Positions 25,826-33,736 of a stretch of 64,000 bases of DNA are shown here, in pieces; the stretch's first letter is position 1, and the number at the start of each line of letters is the position of its first letter. The translations under genes and the position numbers were made by a program. The stretch is from an uncultured Lachnospiraceae bacterium (GTDB taxonomy: Bacteria > Bacillota > Clostridia > Lachnospirales > Lachnospiraceae): contig CAJTNT010000003.1 in NCBI GenBank assembly GCA_910577785.1, positions 428-64,427 of the forward strand, written 5' to 3'. The notes beneath the pieces are model-generated. The model was not told the DNA's origin and ran no database searches. It worked only from the letters and a program-made list of their open reading frames with translations.

Positions 25826-26369
25826 TACATATAAAAGCCCGGCTTATCAGGTAGTGCCGGTGCCGATTGAGAAGATTGTGCCGAATACTTATAACCCGAA
25901 TGCAGTGGCGCCGCCAGAGATGAGGCTTCTTTATGACAGCATAAAGGAGGATGGCTATACAATGCCGATTGTGTGCTATTACGCGGCAAACCAGGATCTC
26001 TATATTATCGTGGACGGCTTCCACCGATACCAGGTTATGAAGCAGCATAAGGATATTTATGACAGGGAGAAGGGGATGCTTCCTGTGGCGGTGATTGACA
26101 AGCCATTGTCTAACCGGATGGCCAGCACGATCCGCCATAACCGGGCGAGGGGGGAGCATGATGTAGATTTGATGAGCAATATTGTCAAGGAGCTTCATGA
26201 GATTGGGAGGTCGGATGCGTGGATTGCCAAGCATATGGGGATGAGCAAGGATGAAATCCTGCGCCTGAAGCAGATTACGGGATTGGCGGCGCTGTTCCGA
26301 GACGTGAAGTTTGGGAAGGCATGGAAGCCGGTGGAAGAGGAAGCGGAAAAGGGGAAAGAAGGCAATTGA
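25815..26369 (+). CDS. IbrB-like ParB/sulfiredoxin-fold protein
   Basis: A 184-residue protein with a ParB N-terminal-like domain: VPIEKIVPNTYNPN (about 14-27), then LLYDSIKEDGYTMPIVCYY and the nucleotide-binding IIVDGFHRYQVMKQ, followed by IRHNRARGEHDVD and a C-terminal helix-turn-helix-like segment (DAWIAKHMGMSKDEILRLKQ). ATG 25815 follows CGGAGG and overlaps the IbrA-like gene by 11 nt, so the two are translated together. ParB-fold domains bind or cleave nucleotides or DNA; here the role is inferred only from pairing with the PP-loop enzyme. Confidence 0.82.
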   Translation: MKNSTYKSPAYQVVPVPIEKIVPNTYNPNAVAPPEMRLLYDSIKEDGYTMPIVCYYAANQDLYIIVDGFHRYQVMKQHKDIYDREKGMLPVAVIDKPLSNRMASTIRHNRARGEHDVDLMSNIVKELHEIGRSDAWIAKHMGMSKDEILRLKQITGLAALFRDVKFGKAWKPVEEEAEKGKEGN

Positions 26370-26378
26370 CAAAACGGC

Positions 26379-26447
26379 GCAGGTTCGGGCAAGCCATCCC
26401 TATGCAGACGGGGCAACGCTCCGCGGGAATGGCTTGCCGAAACCTGC
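26379..26447. repeat. Long palindrome between convergent ibrB-like and aroA genes
   Basis: GCAGGTTCGGGCAAGCCAT (26379-26397) pairs with the arm at 26429-26447 with one mismatch in 19, around a 31-nt loop. On the minus strand the hairpin is followed by GCCGTTTTG, so it could end the aroA transcript. On the plus strand no T tract follows. It may equally be a REP-like element. Confidence 0.65.
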
Positions 26448-26481
26448 TGACACTGGCTGGTATTGTAAGAAAATGTAGGGG

Positions 26482-27765
26482 CTATTGCATAAGCACTTCA
26501 ATGTCCTGATAAAAAGAGGGGTAGGAAACGGCCACGCATGACCTGTCGTCAAAAGTACTCTCGCCGTCGGCGTTCAGGGCGGCTATATAGAAGGACATAG
26601 CAATGCGGTGGTCTTGGAAGGTGCGGATGTGGGCGCCGTGGAGCGGGTAGCCGCCTTCAATTATCATGCCGTCTTCCATTGGTGTGACTTTGCCGCCCAT
26701 GGCGTTTAGGTTTTCGCTGACAACGGCGATGCGGTCGGATTCTTTTACTTTTAGTTCCTGGGCGTCTTTGATGGTGGTGGCGCCTTCGGCGAAGGCAGCC
26801 ATTATGGCGATGATGGGGATTTCGTCAATAAGGGTAGGAATCTGCGCCCCTTCAATTACGGTTCCGTGGAGGGAACTGGAGGTTACCAGGATATCTGCTA
26901 CAGGCTCGCCAGATACGTTACGTTCGTTGAGCAGCGTAAGCTCTGCGCCCATGGCTACCGCTGCCGTGAGGATGCCGCTGCGGGTAGGGTTTATGCCTAC
27001 GTTTTGGATGAGGATTTCTGAGCCGGGGGTAATCAGGCCAAGGGCGATGAAATAGGCGGCGGAGGAAATGTCCCCAGGGACGTGGATGGACTGTGCCTCC
27101 AGCTTTGGTTCCGGGCGGATGGAGGCGGTCGTCCCTTCGGAAGTAATGTCTGCGCCGAAACCGGCCAGCATCCGCTCTGTGTGGTTCCTGGAAAGGACAG
27201 GCTCGGTGACCCTGGTAATGCCATCCCCATAGAGGCCCGCCAGGAGGACGGCAGACTTCACCTGTGCGGAAGCAATGGGGGAGCGGTAGTGGATATGGCG
27301 CAGGTTCCCGCCCTGGATGGTAAAGGGGGCGCAGCCGGAATCCTGGCACTGGAAATGGGCGCCCATCGCAGAGAGGGGGGTGAAGATGCGCTTCATGGGA
27401 CGCCTGCGGATGGAGGCGTCGCCGTCTAATGTGCTGGGGAAGGGCTGTCCGGCGAGGATGCCGGAAATCAGGCGGGTGGTAGTGCCGCTGTTGCCCACAT
27501 CCAGCACCTGGCTGGGAGCAGCCAGGCCGTGGAGTCCCCTGCCATGCACCAGCGCCTGAGAGCCTTTGTTCTCAATGGCTATGCCCAGCTTCTGGAAGCA
27601 GGAGATGGTGGACAGGCAGTCCGCCCCCTGGAGGAAATTGGTGATTTCGGTCGTGCCGTTGGCAATGGCGCCCAACATGATTCCCCTGTGGGAAATGGAT
27701 TTATCGCCAGGGACAGAAAGCTCTCCCCGGAAAATATGTTTTCTTGTCGTTTCCATAAGGTTCAC
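26482..27765 (-). CDS. aroA: 3-phosphoshikimate 1-carboxyvinyltransferase
   Basis: EPSP synthase, sixth step of the shikimate pathway: it joins phosphoenolpyruvate to shikimate-3-phosphate. The 427-residue protein has GDKSISHRGIMLGAIA (about residues 19-34), the GNSGTTTRLISG phosphate-binding loop (about 91-102), and the KESDR motif (LKVKESDRIAVV) plus DHRIAMSF near the C-terminus. It begins 4 nt inside the end of tyrA, so the two are translationally coupled. Confidence 0.97.
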   Translation of the reverse strand: MNLMETTRKHIFRGELSVPGDKSISHRGIMLGAIANGTTEITNFLQGADCLSTISCFQKLGIAIENKGSQALVHGRGLHGLAAPSQVLDVGNSGTTTRLISGILAGQPFPSTLDGDASIRRRPMKRIFTPLSAMGAHFQCQDSGCAPFTIQGGNLRHIHYRSPIASAQVKSAVLLAGLYGDGITRVTEPVLSRNHTERMLAGFGADITSEGTTASIRPEPKLEAQSIHVPGDISSAAYFIALGLITPGSEILIQNVGINPTRSGILTAAVAMGAELTLLNERNVSGEPVADILVTSSSLHGTVIEGAQIPTLIDEIPIIAIMAAFAEGATTIKDAQELKVKESDRIAVVSENLNAMGGKVTPMEDGMIIEGGYPLHGAHIRTFQDHRIAMSFYIAALNADGESTFDDRSCVAVSYPSFYQDIEVLMQ

Positions 27766-28859
27766 CTCTCATAAACGGTATAGTGGTATTTTCTCAGCAA
27801 CGCAATGGCATCCTTCAAGGCGGATTCCTGATAAAATTCAATGTGGAGTACTCCGTCCTCAAATTCCCGGTTGTGGATAATGCCGATATTCTTGATGCTG
27901 ATTTGGTTCGTGCCCAGAATGGTGGCCAAAGCGGCAATCCCACCGGCCTCGTCCACCATGTCGCAGTAGAGTTCGTAGACCTTGGGGATGGGGCCGGAGC
28001 CGGTCAGCGGGAGGGAATCCCGGTAATCCTTGGCTGACTGGAAGAAGTCAAACAGATAGGCTTCATCCAGGGAGGCGATTTCTGCCTTGGTCTGCTCTAA
28101 GGAGGCAATGAAGGATTCCAGCAGCCTTAGGATCTGCGCCTGGTTGGTGAGGCAGATCTGCTGCCACATAACCGGGGAGGAGGAGGCAATCCTTGTAATG
28201 TCGCGGAATCCCCCGGCGGCGACCCGTTTCATAATCTGGCTGCTATTATCCAGTCCCTTGACCAGGTTTACCAGGCTGGAGGCAAGGATATGGGGCAGAT
28301 GGCTGATCGAGGCCGTCACAAAATCATGCTCCGTATAGTCCAGCACAATGGGGATGGCGCCCAGGGAGGCGATAAATGCCCGGAATTCTTCCGCACATCC
28401 GGGGCTTGCCTCCTGGGTGGGCGTAAGGATATAGTAAGCATTTTCCAGCAGGTAAGGGGTAGCGTTCTGGTATCCGCTTTTTTCCGACCCAGCCATTGGA
28501 TGCCCGCCAATAAAATGGGGCGCCAGGGAGGTGCCCACAACCGCCTGGTGGATGGAGGTTTTGACGCTCCCAACATCCGTGAGGATGCTTTCTTTCCCCA
28601 CAAGCCCTTCAAGCTTCCGCAGAAAATCCAGGTTTTTCTGCACAGGCGTACAGAGGAATAAGTAGCGGCAGGATGAGAACTCTTCTGTAAGTCCCTGGCA
28701 GGCAGATGCAATCACTCGCTCTTCCAGCGCCATTGCCAGCGCCGCATCATCGGTATCATATGCAATCAATTGGATGTCAGGGTAAATGCGGTGGATGGTC
28801 TTTGCAATCGACCCGCCAATCAGCCCCAATCCGATAAATCCGATTTTTTCCGGTATCAT
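27762..28859 (-). CDS. tyrA: Prephenate dehydrogenase
   Basis: A 365-residue NAD-dependent enzyme of tyrosine synthesis. Rossmann motif GFIGLGLIGGSIAKTI (about residues 7-22), FLCTPV and ILTDVGSVKTSI, then HFIGGHPMAGSEKSGY with the catalytic histidine and substrate residues, and a C-terminal ACT-like regulatory domain (about 290-365, ALATILGTNQISIKNIGIIH), suggesting feedback control by tyrosine. AAAGGAA precedes the start on the minus strand. First gene of a tyrA-aroA unit from its own promoter. Confidence 0.95.
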   Translation of the reverse strand: MIPEKIGFIGLGLIGGSIAKTIHRIYPDIQLIAYDTDDAALAMALEERVIASACQGLTEEFSSCRYLFLCTPVQKNLDFLRKLEGLVGKESILTDVGSVKTSIHQAVVGTSLAPHFIGGHPMAGSEKSGYQNATPYLLENAYYILTPTQEASPGCAEEFRAFIASLGAIPIVLDYTEHDFVTASISHLPHILASSLVNLVKGLDNSSQIMKRVAAGGFRDITRIASSSPVMWQQICLTNQAQILRLLESFIASLEQTKAEIASLDEAYLFDFFQSAKDYRDSLPLTGSGPIPKVYELYCDMVDEAGGIAALATILGTNQISIKNIGIIHNREFEDGVLHIEFYQESALKDAIALLRKYHYTVYER

Positions 28860-28943
28860 AAAATCACGCGTTCCTTTCCATAAAGACGTTCTATTTTTAT
28901 ATGTATGGCCAGTGAAAGCTGTTGTTATTTTCCTATCTCATCC

Positions 28944-28972
28944 ATGATACGAAAAAAACTTTAAAAAGTCAA
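28944..28972 (-). promoter_or_regulatory. Promoter of tyrA-aroA
   Basis: On the minus strand: TTGACT, a 17-bp spacer and TATCAT, about 85 nt before the tyrA start. A good SigA-type match; no attenuator or T-box is seen in the leader. Confidence 0.75.
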
Positions 28973-29088
28973 CACTTCCGCACGTCGAAGTGAAAAAGCA
29001 ATTAGAACGATTCCCGATCCCTTTCGTACAGAATGTCCTTCTAAAACATGCAATAAAATAAAATATTTGTAAAATATGAATAAAACAG

Positions 29089-29117
29089 TTGTAAATTCCC
29101 TCAATTTTTAGTAAAAT
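29089..29117 (+). promoter_or_regulatory. Promoter of the EF-G-like gene
   Basis: TTGTAA (29089-29094), a 17-bp spacer and TAAAAT (29112-29117) in AT-rich DNA, about 40 nt upstream of the start codon at 29158. Confidence 0.7.
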
Positions 29118-29157
29118 ATAGACATCTTTAAAATAAACTTGTATTGGAGGAAGTCAT

Positions 29158-31245
29158 ATGAATGTTTATACAACTGACAAAATTAGAAACGTAGCCCTTC
29201 TGGGCCATGGAGGAAGCGGGAAGACGACACTGGCAGAGGCGATGGCATACCTGTCTGGGATTACCACGCGGATGGGTAAGATTACGGACAAGAATACCAT
29301 CAGCGATTATGACAAGGAAGAGACTAAGCGCCAGTTTTCCATTAATACCACTGTGGTTCCGATTGAATGGGAAGGCACCAAGATTAATCTGCTGGACACG
29401 CCAGGCTATTTTGGTTTCGTAGGAGAAGTGGAAGAAGCCGTCAGCGTGGCAGACGCGGCGATTATCGTTGTATCCGGCAAGAGCGGCATTGAGGTGGGAG
29501 CCCAGAAGGCATGGGACATCTGTGAGAAATACAAGATACCGAGGATGGTATTTGTGACAGAGATGGATGACGACAATGCAAGTTTCCGCCAGGTAGTGGC
29601 TGATTTACAGGAGATGTACGGCAAGAGGATTGCCCCCTTCCATCTCCCAATCCGTGAGAATGAGAAATTTGTAGGATATGTCAATGTCGTTGCCCAGACC
29701 GGCAACCGCTGGACAGAGAAGGGCAAGGTAGAGGAGATGCCCATTCCGGATTATTCCCAGGAGAACCTGGAACTGTGCCGGGAGGCTCTGATGGAAGCTG
29801 TGGCAGAGACAAGCGAGGAATTTATGGAACGTTATTTCTCTGGGGATGAGTTCTCTGAGTTTGAAATCCGTACCGCGCTGCGCACGAATGTGACGGACGG
29901 CTCGATTGTGCCAGTATCCATGGGTTCCAGCACACTGGTGCAGGGTGTGTATACTTTGTTGGACGACATTGTCAAATACCTGCCAAGCCCGGAACATCGT
30001 TCCTGCAAGGGCGTCAATATGAAGACAAACGAGGCCTTTGACGGAGATTATGATATTGCCAAGTCCAAGAGCGCCTATGTGTTTAAGACCATTGTCGACC
30101 CGTTTATCGGCAAATATTCTCTGATTAAGGTAAATTCCGGTGTGCTGAAGACCGACGACGTGCTGTATAATGAGGACAAGGACACTGAGGGCAAAATCGG
30201 CAAGATTTACGTAATGCGCGGCAATAAGCCTTCTGAAGTGCCGGAACTCCATGCCGGGGATATCGGGGCGTTGGCCAAGCTGGCGAATGCGTCTACCAGG
30301 GACACCCTTTCGACGAAGGCCGTACCGGTCCGCTATGGTAAGACACAGATTTCCACTCCTTATACTTATATGCGCTATAAGGCGAAGAAGAAAGGGGATG
30401 AGGACAAGATCTCCCAGGGCCTGCAGAAGCTGATGCAGGAAGACCTCACGCTGCGGGTAGAGAATGACAGCGCCAATGGGCAGACGTTAATCTACGGCAT
30501 TGGCGACCAGCATCTGGAAGTCGTGGTCAGCAAGCTGGCAGAGCGGTATAAGGTTGAGATTGAGCTGAGCAGGCCGAAGATTGCCTTCCGTGAGACTATC
30601 CGCAAGAAATCTGACGTGGAATATAAATATAAGAAGCAGTCTGGCGGCCATGGGCAGTATGGGCATGTCAAGATGACCTTCGAGCCAAGCGGCGATTTGG
30701 AGACTCCTTATACTTTTGAGCAGCAAGTGGTGGGCGGCGCCGTGCCAAAGAACTATTTCCCAGCTGTGGAGAAGGGGCTGCAGGACTCTGTCCTCAAGGG
30801 GCCGATGGCTGCCTACCCGGTGGTGGGCGTGAAGGCCGTGCTGTATGATGGATCTTACCATCCAGTGGATTCTTCGGAAATGGCATTTAAGATGGCCACG
30901 ATCCAGGCCTTCAAGAAGGGCGTTATGGAGGCGTCTCCTGTGCTGTTGGAGCCAATTGCCAATATGAAGGTTGTCGTTCCTGACAAGTTCACCGGCGACG
31001 TGATGGGCGACCTCAACAAACGCCGCGGGCGTGTGCTGGGCATGAACCCGGCAGAGCCAGGCAAGACAGAGATTACGGCAGACGTGCCTTATATGGAGAT
31101 TTATGGGTATATGACAGACTTGCGTTCGATGACGGGCGGCAGCGGCCTGTTCTCCTATGAATTTGCCCGCTATGAGCAGACGCCTTCTGACATCCAAGAA
31201 AAAGAGATTGCCGCAAGGGCAAGCAAGCTGGATGGGGAAGAGTAG
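29158..31245 (+). CDS. EF-G-like translational GTPase (EF-G paralogue)
   Basis: A 695-residue protein with the five EF-G domains. G1 is GHGGSGKTTL rather than the usual A-H-I-D-A-G-K-T-T; G3 is DTPGYFGF rather than D-T-P-G-H-V-D-F; the G4 position reads TEMDDDN instead of N-K-M-D. These changes mark the EF-G-like (EF-G2-type) subfamily, found beside a canonical EF-G, rather than the main translocase. Domain IV (KQSGGHGQYGHVKMTFEP) and the C-terminal domain are intact. Ribosome site TTGGAGGAAG. It is a monocistronic gene with its own promoter and terminator. Function in ribosome recycling or stress is only inference. Confidence 0.9.
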   Translation: MNVYTTDKIRNVALLGHGGSGKTTLAEAMAYLSGITTRMGKITDKNTISDYDKEETKRQFSINTTVVPIEWEGTKINLLDTPGYFGFVGEVEEAVSVADAAIIVVSGKSGIEVGAQKAWDICEKYKIPRMVFVTEMDDDNASFRQVVADLQEMYGKRIAPFHLPIRENEKFVGYVNVVAQTGNRWTEKGKVEEMPIPDYSQENLELCREALMEAVAETSEEFMERYFSGDEFSEFEIRTALRTNVTDGSIVPVSMGSSTLVQGVYTLLDDIVKYLPSPEHRSCKGVNMKTNEAFDGDYDIAKSKSAYVFKTIVDPFIGKYSLIKVNSGVLKTDDVLYNEDKDTEGKIGKIYVMRGNKPSEVPELHAGDIGALAKLANASTRDTLSTKAVPVRYGKTQISTPYTYMRYKAKKKGDEDKISQGLQKLMQEDLTLRVENDSANGQTLIYGIGDQHLEVVVSKLAERYKVEIELSRPKIAFRETIRKKSDVEYKYKKQSGGHGQYGHVKMTFEPSGDLETPYTFEQQVVGGAVPKNYFPAVEKGLQDSVLKGPMAAYPVVGVKAVLYDGSYHPVDSSEMAFKMATIQAFKKGVMEASPVLLEPIANMKVVVPDKFTGDVMGDLNKRRGRVLGMNPAEPGKTEITADVPYMEIYGYMTDLRSMTGGSGLFSYEFARYEQTPSDIQEKEIAARASKLDGEE

Positions 31246-31270
31246 GATAAGGCCAGATAACACTAATTAG

Positions 31271-31325
31271 AAGCCCCTGCAGGTTTTTCGTCCCAGGATG
31301 GGAGGAGGATCTGCAGGGGCTTTTC
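31271..31325 (+). terminator. Terminator after the EF-G-like gene
   Basis: AAGCCCCTGCAG (31271-31282) pairs with CTGCAGGGGCTT (31311-31322), followed by TTTCCC. The loop is 28 nt. It lies between two convergent genes. Confidence 0.75.
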
Positions 31326-31367
31326 CCTCAAGATTGAGGGGAGCAGATGCAGAGGAAACCAGGAACA

Positions 31368-32084
31368 CTATTCTGGTTCTTTCTGCAGCAGCTTTTGCAG
31401 CTGATCTTCGACAATCCGGAAATGCTTGTCAAAAGCCTTCATGGCTTCCGGCAGGTCTTTTTTGATGAGGGCATTGTAGATTCCCCAATGGGAGCGGCGG
31501 AGCAATTCTGCCCGCATGCGGTTCATAAGGATTTTGGTGCGGAAATTTTCGATAAATTCCCCCATCAGCTTGTCCAGCATGGAATTGTATAAGATCAGCA
31601 TACGGTTGTGGGAAGCGCTTACCAGGGTGTGGTGGAACTTCACGTCCAGCTTGGCGCTTTCTTTGGAGCTCATGGGCTGATCCATCTGCAGTAAAATCTG
31701 GTGCAGCTCTTCTAATTCTTCTGCCGTGGCGGCGTCAATGGCCAGGCGGATTGCGGCATATTCATAGCCTGTGCGGATATGGAAGATTTCCGAATAGTCA
31801 ATTTCCATCAGCGCCATTACCATATTGACGGACTTCATCATGTATTCCATGGGGTCGCAGCGGACATAATTGCCGCTTCCCTGCAGGCATTCGATCAACC
31901 CTGTAATCTCCAGCATATGCATGACCTCACGGATCGAATTGCGGCTGACGCCCAGCTTTTCGGCAATTTCACGTTCAGTTGGGATTTTATCATTTAGTTT
32001 CAGTTCTCCGGAAAGGATTTGGTCGGAGAAATAGTCGAATACGTATTCATATGTTTTTTTCCCATTTAACTTGGGGTTGTCCAT
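31368..32084 (-). CDS. FadR/GntR-family regulator, probable regulator of lactate genes
   Basis: A 238-residue regulator. The N-terminal winged helix contains KIPTEREIAEKLGVSRNSIREVMHMLEITGLIE (split: PTEREIAEKLGVSRNSIREV, about residues 40-59), the GntR DNA-binding signature; the C-terminal part is the all-helical FCD domain (about 95-235) with metal- or ligand-binding histidines (KFHHTLVSASHN). FCD regulators such as LldR and LctA respond to lactate or related acids. It lies at the far end of the lactate cluster in the same orientation, as expected for the LctA-like regulator, and three palindromes of the GntR half-site type lie at the lctP promoter. AGAGGG precedes the start. Confidence 0.88.
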   Translation of the reverse strand: MDNPKLNGKKTYEYVFDYFSDQILSGELKLNDKIPTEREIAEKLGVSRNSIREVMHMLEITGLIECLQGSGNYVRCDPMEYMMKSVNMVMALMEIDYSEIFHIRTGYEYAAIRLAIDAATAEELEELHQILLQMDQPMSSKESAKLDVKFHHTLVSASHNRMLILYNSMLDKLMGEFIENFRTKILMNRMRAELLRRSHWGIYNALIKKDLPEAMKAFDKHFRIVEDQLQKLLQKEPE

Positions 32085-32143
32085 GCTGCCCTCTTCTTTC
32101 TGGCTGGGGTTGTCAGTTACAGTTGCTCTGTACCATGAAGATT

Positions 32144-32172
32144 ATTGTAATATAATGTAGGGGAATTTGCAA
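32144..32172 (-). promoter_or_regulatory. Promoter of the FadR-type regulator
   Basis: On the minus strand TTGCAA (32167-32172), a 17-bp spacer and TACAAT (32144-32149), about 55 nt before the start. No copy of the ATTGGGT palindrome is visible here, so autoregulation is not indicated. The rest of the gap 32085-32415 contains only this promoter and the hairpin at 32265. Confidence 0.6.
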
Positions 32173-32264
32173 GGAGAAAAGTTTTTTGGCGGGTTACACG
32201 GAAAAATAGCAATGGAATAGGTGGTTTTCCCAAAAATAATATGAGTATGGCAGCTGCAAAATGA

Positions 32265-32309
32265 AGGAACAGCAGATTGCCTTACAGGGCGGCAGATCTG
32301 CTGTTTCCT
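32265..32309 (-). terminator. Hairpin downstream of larA
   Basis: AGGAACAGCAGAT (32265-32277) pairs with ATCTGCTGTTTCCT (32296-32309) with one bulged base. On the minus strand only a short TTTT follows. It lies about 105 nt after larA and may partly end the lactate operon transcript before the regulator gene. Confidence 0.45.
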
Positions 32310-32415
32310 GGGTGAAAATATGTATGTATTACTCCAGTCTGCAATGTGTGCAGTAGAGATTGGAGCCATAGGTATCTGCCTGCAGATCCACGGGCATATG
32401 GTTCCTTGCAGGATT

Positions 32416-33717
32416 CTATTTTAATATGGGCGGCTTTACCATGACGGACACGCCGTCAGGGATGATGGCGATGTGGGCGTCCCTGCCTTTTTCCTTTAGG
32501 GCCATTGCCAAGGCCTCGTCTACGTCTGCCGCTGTCTCAAAGCCCATTTCCCTTGCCATGCTGCGGTATTTTTCGCACATCACATAGATTACCTTGTGAT
32601 GGATGAGGATGCGGCTTTGGATCTGGTATTCCCATTGGTCTGGTCTGGTCTGATCCTGGGGGATGCGTAAGATGCCGTCCATCAGCGCCTGAGGGCTTTC
32701 GCAGTCCTTTAAGGCGTTGTAAAATCCTTCGCCCCCATGGCCGTCGCCGCAGTTGGAAACCATGATGAGTATCCCGTCTTGTTTCGCGGCGGCTTCTGCG
32801 GCCGTCATGCCTTTGACGGACTGGTACATGTTTTGGTCCAGGGGGTAGCCGCCGTTGGTAGAGATTGCGATATCGGCCAGCTGTTTGGGCGTGACCTGGC
32901 AGTACTGCTGGAGGAATCTGCATCCAGCCTCATGTGCCTCTATGGCGTCGCCAGCCACGGCATGGACAACTTTTTTGTTGGAATCAATCACCACGTTTAC
33001 AATGTATTTCTGCTTTGCCATATGGCTTGCGGCTACCATGTCCCGATGGATGGGGTTGTTTTCCAAGATACCGGTGCGGCTGTAGGGGGAGTGGATAAAA
33101 GCGGAGCAATGGTTCCCCAGAACCGTCACTTTGCTGGACACCCCTGGCAGCACGCTTTTGCGGCCGCCGGAAAAGCCGGCGAAAAAGTGTGTCTCAATAA
33201 AGCCCTCGCTGACTAACAGGTCTGCCTGTGCGGCTATTTTGTTAATCAGCAGCGGGGCGCCGGAGGGGAGGACGCCAAGGTTAGCCATGGCGTCCATGTC
33301 GCAGCTGTCGTGGATGACAATTTTTTCATGCGCGACGATCTCCTCCCCAAATTTGCCGACCAGTTCTTCGCGGGTGGTCGCGCGGTGGAAGCCTGTGGCG
33401 ATCAGCAGCGTGACGTCTGCCTGCGGGTTCCCGGCGCGGATTTCCTGCAGCATGAAAGGGATAATATGCTTGCTGGGAACGGGGCGGGTGTGGTCGGAAC
33501 AGATAATTACAACATTCTGCTTGCCTGCGGAAAGCTCTGCGAGGGTGGGGGAGCCGATGGGATGCTTCATGGCCTCCTGTACGATTTCATCCTCAGTCTT
33601 CCCGGTCTTGGGCATTGATTCAATGGAAGATTCCAGAATCTCTATATCGAAACGATCGTCCAGATGCAGCGCCATGCCTTCTCTGGAGAAAGGTAACTTC
33701 ATTTCCATAACTGTCAC
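32416..33717 (-). CDS. larA: Lactate racemase LarA
   Basis: A 433-residue nickel-pincer enzyme that interconverts L- and D-lactate. It has the family segments ICSDHTRPVPSKHIIPFML (about 71-89), IATGFHRATTREELVGKFG, and GFIETHFFAGFSGGRKSVLPG (split: IETHFFAGFSGGRKSVLP), containing the histidine and the lysine that bind the pincer cofactor. The maturation genes larB, larC and larE are absent from this window and would have to be elsewhere. GTG 33717 follows AAGGAAC on the minus strand; ATG 33708 is an alternative. Last gene of the lactate operon, 19 nt after the acyl-CoA dehydrogenase, and the counterpart of lctF of Acetobacterium. Confidence 0.9.
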   Translation of the reverse strand: MTVMEMKLPFSREGMALHLDDRFDIEILESSIESMPKTGKTEDEIVQEAMKHPIGSPTLAELSAGKQNVVIICSDHTRPVPSKHIIPFMLQEIRAGNPQADVTLLIATGFHRATTREELVGKFGEEIVAHEKIVIHDSCDMDAMANLGVLPSGAPLLINKIAAQADLLVSEGFIETHFFAGFSGGRKSVLPGVSSKVTVLGNHCSAFIHSPYSRTGILENNPIHRDMVAASHMAKQKYIVNVVIDSNKKVVHAVAGDAIEAHEAGCRFLQQYCQVTPKQLADIAISTNGGYPLDQNMYQSVKGMTAAEAAAKQDGILIMVSNCGDGHGGEGFYNALKDCESPQALMDGILRIPQDQTRPDQWEYQIQSRILIHHKVIYVMCEKYRSMAREMGFETAADVDEALAMALKEKGRDAHIAIIPDGVSVMVKPPILK

Positions 33718-33736
33718 ATGTTCCTTTTCGTCCTTG

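Noticed and set aside
24476..26369. Dnd phosphorothioation locus
   Set aside because: Only one PP-loop gene and one ParB-like gene are present; no dndA, dndD, dndE or restriction genes adjoin, and the DUF3440-type architecture fits IbrA better than DndC.
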